Source: JBBAGC01 sp964491265 (GTDB lineage: Bacteria; Spirochaetota; UBA4802; UBA5550). From it: a DNA stretch of 64,000 nt. A program made the translations under genes and the position numbers. This document shows, one piece after another, positions 25,728-33,107 of this stretch (the first letter of the stretch is position 1; each line of letters starts with the position of its first letter). The notes below the pieces were generated by a model, which ran no database searches, was not told the origin of the DNA, and saw nothing but the letters and a program-made list of their open reading frames with translations. The stretch lies in the NCBI GenBank assembly GCA_964491265.1, contig CAZBFP010000018.1, positions 1-64,000 of the forward strand. Reading direction: 5' to 3'.

Positions 25728-25940
25728 TTATCTATTATCACTTTGATAATTTAATTTTTATTATTTCTTTAACTATTTCAATATTATTTAATATATCTTC
25801 ATCTTTAATATGCAATGTTTGAATTCCAACACTCTTTTTTTGATTCCGTCATATTGTTCCGCAAATCTATTGCAGGCTCAATAATATAAACGGGTGTTTT
25901 CATACTTTGATTCATCAACTTACTCAAGTGTTCATTTTAC

Positions 25941-25999
25941 GTGCCCCCTTCAGGGCGCCCGAGCAGAGCGACAAAGTACTCCCGGGGTAGACAGGGGGC
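25941..25999. repeat. Dispersed GC-rich repeat
   Basis: It shares gggcgccc, an agtactcccggggtaga segment and the tail agggggct with 13571-13652. The 541-bp gap between mobB and mobA otherwise holds only this, the copy at 25698 and a hairpin. Confidence 0.6.
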
Positions 26000-26195
26000 T
26001 GACTCCGGTGGATGTGGGAACAAATAATATTATTTCCCTATCCTGAAAATCCGGGAAGAGTTTAATTTTATTATAATTCCCGGTTTATTCAAGGAATTAA
26101 TTCCTCTTTTATTTTATTATTGAAGAAAATGAGCTGCTTTTTATACTGCTCATTAAAAAGTGATGTAACTACTCATAAGCTTGTGGCGAAATTGC

Positions 26196-26224
26196 TCTCC
26201 GCCGCGCCTGTGGCGCGGCGGAGA
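26196..26224. repeat. Isolated GC-rich hairpin
   Basis: A perfect 13-bp stem with a TGT loop, about 60 bp upstream of mobA. It is the same type as those at 4991 and 21645. Confidence 0.55.
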
Positions 26225-26282
26225 TAAAATACCACCTGTTTTTGAGCAGTTACAAAGAGATCAATTAAAGTAGGATAGTTTA

Positions 26283-26864
26283 ATGGAACCGGATAATATG
26301 AAAGCCTGTATAATTGCAGGTGGAAAAAGCGGCAGATTCGGCGGCGATAAATCGGTTTATGTTCATGAAGGCCGCCCATTAATAAGCCATGTACTTGATG
26401 TAATAAAGCCTGTTTTTGAATATCCGGTTTTAATTGCTAATGACAGTGAAAAATTCTCTTTTCTCGGCCTGGAGGTTATTCCGGACATTATCCCCGGACT
26501 TGGGCCCATAGGGGGGATCTATACCGCCCTTGAAAAGATTGACTGCTCCAGGGTTTTTATCTTCCCCTGCGACATGCCTTTTTTAAATACTGAATTTGTC
26601 AGGTATATGAGCGATATCCCTGATGTTTATGATGTAATTGTCCCGAGGGCCGGGGAGTTTTTTCAGCCTTTACATGCGATTTACAGCAAAAAATGCCTTT
26701 CAAAGATTAAAAAACAGATTGATGAAAAAGATTATAAGATGAGTTCAATATTTGAAGGGCTCAACATAAGAGTTGTTGGAGAGGATGAGATCGGTTTTTA
26801 TGAGGATCCTTTTATGATTTTTAAAAATATAAATTTTAAGGCTGACCTGGGGCTTCATGAATAG
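26283..26864 (+). CDS. mobA: Molybdenum cofactor guanylyltransferase
   Basis: 193 residues. The nucleotide-binding signature IIAGGKSGRFGGDK (10-23) fits the LAGGxSxRMGxDK pattern. It transfers GMP to Mo-molybdopterin for DMSO-reductase-family enzymes. The first ATG has AGGA upstream; a second at 26298 is also usable. With mobB it implies molybdo- or tungsto-enzymes in the cell, none of which is in the window. Confidence 0.88.
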   Translation: MEPDNMKACIIAGGKSGRFGGDKSVYVHEGRPLISHVLDVIKPVFEYPVLIANDSEKFSFLGLEVIPDIIPGLGPIGGIYTALEKIDCSRVFIFPCDMPFLNTEFVRYMSDIPDVYDVIVPRAGEFFQPLHAIYSKKCLSKIKKQIDEKDYKMSSIFEGLNIRVVGEDEIGFYEDPFMIFKNINFKADLGLHE

Positions 26865-26945
26865 TATTATTTAATCTATATCCTTATATGGGAGCATTTC
26901 AACATTTTAATAACCGGAAGCAGTAGAATTTTGTGGGTTAAACTT

Positions 26946-27085
26946 GTCATTCCGGTCGAAGTGATAACGTAGGCAAGCATTATTGAAACATCCTGTTTCG
27001 TGCTTGCAGGCAGCCATCATGGCTGCACTGCCGGAATCTTCTGAAAAAACAGGAGTTATGAGATTCCCGCCTGCGCGGGAATGAC
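26946..27085. repeat. 140-bp MITE-like repeat, copy 1
   Basis: It begins with gtcattccgg and ends with cgggaatgac. Its inverted copy at 32503-32643 is roughly 90% identical along its length. Shorter relatives are at 43262-43310, 49849-49955 and 52208-52236. Confidence 0.8.
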
Positions 27086-27242
27086 ATCACCCCTGAAATT
27101 ATATCGCTACCTTTAAAACCAGGTAGATAAATACAGAAAAGTGATTGAAAATATTTGCTGAAATAAGATCTATCCATTAATGATAAGACTTAATTTCAGT
27201 ATTAATTCCTAAACTTATTATTGTTAAGAAATGCTTTATTAT

Positions 27243-27407
27243 CGGGGTTGTCCAAAAAGTAATTTCCTTGTCATACCGGCTGTAGCGTAGCGTAATGCCG
27301 GTATCTCTTAGGCCTGATTTAATCAGGAGATTCCGGTATTTGCAATAATTGAAGTTGCAAAACCGGAATGACAAATCCCCGAAAATCTGACTTTTGAGAC
27401 AGCCCCG
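27243..27407. repeat. MITE-like repeat with GGGGCTGTC-type inverted ends
   Basis: The left end, ggggttgtccaaaaagt, and the right end, acttttgagacagcccc, are imperfect inverted repeats. The interior matches 21880-22005. No transposase is present. Such ends resemble those of some IS elements; which family cannot be said. Confidence 0.65.
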
Positions 27408-27502
27408 GATATAAAATTGTCCATTTTTACACTAAAATATATTTTTAAGAATTAACATTGATTTAATTTTTAAACTTTTCAATAATACAGAGCAGGAGCA
27501 TT

Positions 27503-28957
27503 ATGAATAAATCTGATACAATTACCGCGCTTGAAAATTACAGGCCTAAGGAGGAGTGCGGCGTTTTCGGAATATACGGACATCAGCATGCTGCAAATCT
27601 TACCTATCTGGGGCTCTATTCCCTTCAGCACAGAGGGCAGGAATCTGCAGGTATTGCCTCATCTGATGGTGAACATATTTACAGGTATGCGGGGATGGGT
27701 GAGGTGAATGATGTTTTCACTCAGGAGCATATAGATCATCTTCAGGGTCAGATGGCAATAGGGCATAACCGCTATTCCACAACCGGTTCATCTTTTCTTC
27801 GTAATGCCCAGCCATTCAGGGCATCATCTGTGCTGGGGCCGATTGTTCTTTCCCATAATGGTAATCTTACAAATGCCGGCGCAATACGAATGGAGCTGGA
27901 GAAGCAGGGGCATATTTTTCAGACAACCATAGATTCCGAGGTTATTGTGCACCTCATGGCAAAATCGGGGGCTGATGATTTTATGGAAGCTCTTATCTTT
28001 GCCCTAAAAAAAGTGAAGGGAGCCTATTCTCTCCTTGTTATGAGTAAGGATAAGGTCTATGCCGTACGCGATCCCCACGGATTCAGGCCACTTGCCCTTG
28101 GGAAACTTGGTGATGCCTTTACTGTTGCCTCAGAAACCTGCGCCTTTGATATAATTAATGCCTCTTATGAAAGGGATGTAATGCCCGGCGAGCTCATCGA
28201 ATTTTCAGCATCAGGTATTAAGTCATTTTTCCCCTTTGATAAGCAGGAGGAGTCTCTCTGTGTATTTGAGTACATATACTTTTCAAGACCGGACAGCAGA
28301 ATTTTTGGTGATTCTGTATATGATATGAGAATAAGCCTGGGGCGTATGCTTGCGAAGCAGTCCCCTGTTGAGGCTGATATTGTTGTTCCCATTCCAGATT
28401 CATCCAACTGTGCTGCTCTCGGCTATTCCAAGGAGTCGGGGATCCCCTTTGAGCTTGCTATGATAAGGAGTCATTATATAGGGAGAACCTTTATTGAGCC
28501 TACACAGCGTATCAGGGACCTTGGGGTTAAACTTAAGTTTAATGTTGTAGAGTCTGTTGTTAAAGATAAAACTATTGTTGTTGTTGATGATTCAATTATG
28601 CGCGGTACTACAATGCGCAAAATTATAAAAATGTTCCGTGCTGCAGGGGCAAAAGAGGTTCATGTAAGGATATCCGCACCACCTACGAAGTTCCCATGTT
28701 TCTACGGAATCGATATACCTACACACAGCGAATTGATTGCGGCAACCCACACAATAGATGAGATCAAAAAATATCTCCGCGTTGATTCTATTGAGTATAT
28801 GACTGTTGAGACACTCCTTGAAGCTGTTGACAGGCCTGGTAAGAATTTCTGTACAGCCTGCTTCGATGGTAATTATCCATGTAAATTTGAAAATCTGCCG
28901 GAGAGTGAGGAGAGTCAGAAGTATCTTTTTGAAGAGGGGAATGGGGAGTATTATTGA
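27503..28957 (+). CDS. purF: Amidophosphoribosyltransferase
   Basis: 484 residues. It catalyses the first committed step of purine synthesis, PRPP plus glutamine to phosphoribosylamine. The N-terminal glutaminase nucleophile is C19 (EECGVFGI), which implies propeptide removal. The PRPP motif VVVDDSIMRGTTM is near residue 355. Cysteines in FPCFYG and FCTACFDGNYPC match the 4Fe-4S-containing Bacillus-type enzyme. It stands alone and is followed by tRNA-Trp. Confidence 0.95.
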   Translation: MNKSDTITALENYRPKEECGVFGIYGHQHAANLTYLGLYSLQHRGQESAGIASSDGEHIYRYAGMGEVNDVFTQEHIDHLQGQMAIGHNRYSTTGSSFLRNAQPFRASSVLGPIVLSHNGNLTNAGAIRMELEKQGHIFQTTIDSEVIVHLMAKSGADDFMEALIFALKKVKGAYSLLVMSKDKVYAVRDPHGFRPLALGKLGDAFTVASETCAFDIINASYERDVMPGELIEFSASGIKSFFPFDKQEESLCVFEYIYFSRPDSRIFGDSVYDMRISLGRMLAKQSPVEADIVVPIPDSSNCAALGYSKESGIPFELAMIRSHYIGRTFIEPTQRIRDLGVKLKFNVVESVVKDKTIVVVDDSIMRGTTMRKIIKMFRAAGAKEVHVRISAPPTKFPCFYGIDIPTHSELIAATHTIDEIKKYLRVDSIEYMTVETLLEAVDRPGKNFCTACFDGNYPCKFENLPESEESQKYLFEEGNGEYY

Positions 28958-28965
28958 TAAAATAC

Positions 28966-28992
28966 TTGACGATAAACCGCTGTTGTTATTTT
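28966..28992 (+). promoter_or_regulatory. Candidate tRNA promoter
   Basis: TTGACG (28966-28971) and TATTTT (28987-28992) with a short 15-bp spacer lie 14 bp upstream of tRNA-Trp. The spacer is suboptimal. Confidence 0.3.
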
Positions 28993-29006
28993 CTGTTTTC
29001 TAATAC

Positions 29007-29079
29007 AGGTCACTAGCTCAATTGGTAGAGCATCGGTCTCCAAAACCGAGGGTTGGGGGTTCAAGTCCCTCGTGGCCTG
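29007..29079 (+). tRNA. tRNA-Trp (anticodon CCA)
   Basis: A 73-nt cloverleaf. The acceptor stem AGGTCAC/GTGGCCT has one T-G pair, the anticodon stem TCGGT/ACCGA encloses CTCCAAA with CCA in the middle, and the T arm has GGTTCAAGTCC. The discriminator is G and the 3' CCA is not encoded. It is the only tRNA seen. Confidence 0.95.
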
Positions 29080-29130
29080 CATGATACAATAAAGCTCCGG
29101 AGAAATTCCGGAGCTTTATTGTATCATGCA
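29078..29130 (+). terminator. Perfect 24-bp inverted repeat at the tRNA 3' end
   Basis: The arms 29078-29101 and 29107-29130 are perfectly complementary around a 5-nt loop. The left arm includes the last two bases of the tRNA. It probably terminates tRNA transcription, although the structure is much longer than a normal terminator. Confidence 0.65.
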
Positions 29131-29229
29131 GATTGAAAATTTATTCGATGCTTCGCAAAAACTATTTTTTAAATAAAAAAATTGACGTTATTTAATAGAA
29201 TTAATAATCTTTAACTCAAGGTTAATACT

Positions 29230-30090
29230 ATGCTTGAAAATAGGATAAACAGCGATCTATTAAAAAGTAGTTTTACATTTTTTTTAAAAAAAGGGAAATT
29301 CCAGGATATTGAATACGTATGTAGTTTAAGCTTAACCTGCCGCAATCCCCGGTGTACATGTCAGGATCTGAGAGTTGAAATTCGGGAAAATAATGATAAA
29401 ATTAAGGAAGATCCCTTATATATTTTTTATATTAATCTTAGGGAAAAAATAATCAGTCCTGATTTTAGAAAGGATATTTCATCGGAATCCTTGCAATTTG
29501 CACGTGCATTTATAAAAGAAATGGAACCTGAAGGTTGGACAACCCTGCAGGAATTCCTCATTGCAGCAAAAATGTATATTCATGACCGTACAGACCTGAA
29601 AGAACTTGAGGTTGAATTTGATGATAATTTAATAGATAATAATACTATGATTGCATGGCATAAAATATTTCCCTATGCTGAACAGATCATTAAGGAAATT
29701 AATGGCAGCATATATCTTCTTGATGATCATTATTGTCTTCAATCTGATTGCAGATGTACACATGTAGCACTTTCTATTGTTAAAATCGAAAATAATGAAG
29801 CAGCAGAAAAAAGACATTCCGCCTGTTACTTAAGTTATAATAAAAATATTGTTGAGCCATTGGATGGTCCCGTTACTATAGACATGAAAGACATTATAAC
29901 TAAATATAGTTTTGAATTAAAAAAAGAATACAGGAAAAGGCATGAGATTCTCCGAAAACTTTATAGGGATTATAGGAAAAGATCCGTTTTGACAAATACT
30001 AAAACAGTTCCTAATATCAGCCAGTCTGGCAGAAATGATCCATGTCCCTGTGGCAGCGGGAAAAAATTTAAAAAGTGCTGCATGATTTAA
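29230..30090 (+). CDS. SEC-C motif protein
   Basis: 286 residues. The C-terminus carries a SEC-C zinc motif (DPCPCGSGKKFKKCC, near 270-284). Two further Cys-rich pieces, CRNPRCTCQDLRV and CLQSDCRCTHVAL, are internal repeats of a metal-binding-looking motif. The function is unknown. It converges with an SNF2-like gene with which such proteins are sometimes associated. Confidence 0.7.
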   Translation: MLENRINSDLLKSSFTFFLKKGKFQDIEYVCSLSLTCRNPRCTCQDLRVEIRENNDKIKEDPLYIFYINLREKIISPDFRKDISSESLQFARAFIKEMEPEGWTTLQEFLIAAKMYIHDRTDLKELEVEFDDNLIDNNTMIAWHKIFPYAEQIIKEINGSIYLLDDHYCLQSDCRCTHVALSIVKIENNEAAEKRHSACYLSYNKNIVEPLDGPVTIDMKDIITKYSFELKKEYRKRHEILRKLYRDYRKRSVLTNTKTVPNISQSGRNDPCPCGSGKKFKKCCMI

Positions 30091-30124
30091 AATTATAAAA
30101 CTATAATGAAAAATTAAATTTTAT

Positions 30125-31468
30125 CTACCTGAGTAATCCTTTCAATTTTTTTAAGAATAGATGCAGTTTTTTCTTTACTGTGAGCTTTACATTGTTCCCG
30201 ATACTGTTTTTACCCTCATCAGTAACAGCAGAAAAATTTGGTTTATTCTCTATTTCAAAATCATAAACCTCATCTGATTGAATGGCATGGGGTGTAAAAT
30301 AAATATCACTGTTACCTTCAATTGATGTTAATTCCTCAATAGATTCCATGAAGCTTTTAACACCTTCTTCGTTCATCAGGACTGTATCTTCACCATCTTC
30401 AAGGACACCTTTGAAAAGAGACTTTTTAAAACCAAGTAGATATAATATTCGATGTTCAATCGTTCCTTGTGAGACCATGTTAATAATTCGGACTTTTTCT
30501 TTCTGCCCCAACCGGTAAATGCGGCCTATTCGCTGTTCAAGAACAGCCGGGTTCCAGGGAATATCAAGGTTAATAAGCAGGCTGGCACACTGGAGGTTCA
30601 GGCCCACACCCCCCGCATCTGTGGATAAAAAGACCCTGCAGGAATCATCTGAATGAAAATTTTCTATGAGCTTATTCCGTTTATGGGCGGGTACTCCTCC
30701 GTGAAGATATTCATATCTGATTTGACGTCTGTCCAGTTCTTGAGCTGCAAGGTCATTCATTTTAACCCACTGGCTGAATATGATAACTTTTATGCGTATG
30801 TCTGTAAAAACATCTTCCAGTATTTTCATTAGTTCATTTATTTTGGTGTCATGACGTTGTGTCTGATCAAGAATATAAGTACTGTCACAGGACATGCGCA
30901 TGCAGTTCAGGTTAATGAGAAGTATTTGCCTTTCCTCCTGAGTAAGAATCCCCTTTTTTTTCCATTTGCTTACAATCTGAACTACGTTATCATGATAATT
31001 CTGGTGAAATTTCAGCTGCTCAGCTGTCATATCGACAAAATATGTTTTATCTGTTCTTCCCGGCATAATGTTAAGGAATAATCTTCTTTCAATTTCATAT
31101 CTTATACTTAAAGATGATTTTTTTTCATAGACTTCATCATCAAGATATTTCTGCTTTTGATGGTCAGACTGCAGGGTGTACAGCAGGTATTCTATATGTT
31201 TACAGGTGCCCAGAGTATTGATAGTAAAGTCAGGGCATGAACAGAAATTCCCTTTATTGCGATCCAGGCTTCTAATTGCAACCTTATAGGTTGATTCTGT
31301 TTCAGGATTATAGACTGTAAAATCACTGAACACTGGATGATTACCGATGTTGCATACAGTAAAATCCTGCTTAATGCCAAATTGCTTTCTGAGTATTATT
31401 TGCCACGTATCAATTGACATGTCTTCAGGTTTTTTATGATAGGGGATTTTTTTATCTATTGTATTCAT
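30125..31468 (-). pseudogene. SWIM/SNF2 helicase with the ATP-binding lobe deleted
   Basis: 447 residues. A SWIM zinc finger (C76, C78, C89, H91) is followed at about residue 134 (MPGRTDK) directly by the region that normally comes after the DEAH lobe. The helicase C-terminal lobe is intact, with STDAGGVGLNLQ and QRIGRIYRLGQ. Walker A and DEAH motifs are absent. The frame is open through the join (~31069), so a protein may be made, but it cannot hydrolyse ATP as a normal Snf2 enzyme. It may be a deletion derivative or an assembly collapse. Confidence 0.75.
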
Positions 31469-31470
31469 CT

Positions 31471-32364
31471 TTATACCTTTTTGAGTATTTTATCAATTCT
31501 ATTGTCCTTCTTCTCCCACAACCTGTTTAGCCATGTATTGAAATTTTCTCTGTATTCCGGGTCATCCGGATCCTGTCCCCGTAAATTATTATCTATGGGG
31601 ATTACCTCAATATGTACTACTATACGGCTTCTACTGCTGCAGAGAAAGTGCCATGCATCTTCGGCACCGTCAGGGTAGGTAATTGTAACATCGATAATTT
31701 TGCGCATATAGTCCCCCATTGCAGAGAGCACATAGGAGATCCCCCCTGAACGGGGCCTGAGCAGGTGTGTGTAGGGAGATTTTTGTGTCGTATGTTTTGA
31801 TTTAGTAAAACGGGTACCTTCAACAAAGTTCATGATCGATGCAGGTTTACTGCTGAATTTTTCGCAGGCTTTTCTGGTTGATTCAATATCTTTACCTTTC
31901 AGATGGGGCTTTCTCTTTAGTAGATCAGCAGAATATCTTTTCATAAATGGGTAATCCAGGGCCCACCAGGCCAGGCCCAGTATGGGCACCCAGACAAGTT
32001 CCTTCTTAAGAAAATATTTCAGGAAAGGGATGCGGCCGTGAAAAATTTTCTGAAGAGCAACAATGTCAACCCATGTCTGGTGGTTCGATATAACAAGATA
32101 CCATTCATCTTTTTGAAGTTCTTCAAGGCCGTGAACCTGGTATTCTATTTCTTTGATTAATGATAAAAACCGGTTTATGGTGTATATCCAGGCATAGGAG
32201 AAAAAGTTGAGCAGAGTATCAAAAAAAATGCGGATTCTCTTAAACGGGAGGAGGAGTTTAAAAACAGCAGCAATATATACAGGTACAGCCCAGAAAAGGG
32301 TATTGAGTATGAGAAAAATAACCGAAGAAACACCGCGCGTGTAACCTGTTAAAGATTTAAGCAT
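31471..32364 (-). CDS. Lysophospholipid acyltransferase-like membrane protein
   Basis: 297 residues. N-terminal hydrophobic segments are followed by the HX4D motif NHQTWVD (94-100) and FVEGTRFT near 180. The length and layout match the YihG/LCLAT branch of PlsC-like acyltransferases. It acts at the inner membrane on an acyl acceptor not identifiable here. It precedes the SNF2-like gene by 2 bp and may be its operon mate. Confidence 0.8.
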   Translation of the reverse strand: MLKSLTGYTRGVSSVIFLILNTLFWAVPVYIAAVFKLLLPFKRIRIFFDTLLNFFSYAWIYTINRFLSLIKEIEYQVHGLEELQKDEWYLVISNHQTWVDIVALQKIFHGRIPFLKYFLKKELVWVPILGLAWWALDYPFMKRYSADLLKRKPHLKGKDIESTRKACEKFSSKPASIMNFVEGTRFTKSKHTTQKSPYTHLLRPRSGGISYVLSAMGDYMRKIIDVTITYPDGAEDAWHFLCSSRSRIVVHIEVIPIDNNLRGQDPDDPEYRENFNTWLNRLWEKKDNRIDKILKKV

Positions 32365-32502
32365 AAATATTTACCCTTAATGTATGAAAGATTCCGGGGC
32401 TGTCCCGGAGAGTAGTATTATTCATATTAAACTAATTCTTTCAAGAACAAAAATTTATCTGCAGGGAGTTTGTTTTGGTAACAGTTTGTTTTTGTGGGTG
32501 TT

Positions 32503-32643
32503 GTCATTCCCGCGCATGCGGGAATCTCATAACCACCGATTTTTTCAGGAGATTCCGGCAGTGCAGCTACGATGGCTGCCTGCAAGCACGAAGCAGGATG
32601 TTTCTATAATGCTTGCCTACGTTGTCACTCCGGCCGGAATGAC
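32503..32643. repeat. 140-bp MITE-like repeat, copy 2 (inverted)
   Basis: Inverted copy of 26946-27085. It occupies most of the gap between the acyltransferase and hypA; nothing else is seen there. Confidence 0.8.
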
Positions 32644-32700
32644 AGGCTTCTTCCGCAAAATTCTATTAATACTTTTATTTTATATATGTTAAATATCAAT

Positions 32701-33042
32701 TCAGCAGGCAATTATTTCTTTTATCATAAACTCCTTTCCGCTTATAATTTCAAATTCTCCGGTTCTGCATTCAGGACATTTCCCCTCATTTTTTAAAAGA
32801 TTGAATACTTTTTTACACTCCCTGCACATGCCGTTTCCGGGGAGGATTTCAATTTTAAGCTCTGTATTTTCTAGAAGGGTTCCGTCAACTGCAGCGGGGT
32901 AGCAGGACTCAATATATTTGGGGATCATTGATGAAAGCTCCCCTATCTGGAGAACCAGGGTCTCTATTTTTTTTACACTGTTCTTCTCTGCAAATCTCTC
33001 AACAGTTTTAACTACTTCAAAAACTACTCCCAGTTCATGCAT
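32701..33042 (-). CDS. hypA: Hydrogenase/nickel maturation protein HypA
   Basis: 113 residues. It opens with the nickel-binding MHE, and the zinc site is formed by C73, C76, C89 and C92 (CREC and CPEC). It delivers nickel to apo-hydrogenase with HypB. It is the last gene of the hypB-oxidoreductase-hypA operon. No hydrogenase structural gene is in the window. Confidence 0.92.
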   Translation of the reverse strand: MHELGVVFEVVKTVERFAEKNSVKKIETLVLQIGELSSMIPKYIESCYPAAVDGTLLENTELKIEILPGNGMCRECKKVFNLLKNEGKCPECRTGEFEIISGKEFMIKEIIAC

Positions 33043-33107
33043 TTTTGCACCTCTTTTATACTGAGTATAGGAGCGGAGAGATTTTTTCCCCGCTCCTTTA
33101 TTTCAGC

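Noticed and set aside
25652..25741. N-terminal extension of mobB
   Set aside because: These 30 codons are encoded by a dispersed repeat, and the internal ATG has the ribosome site.
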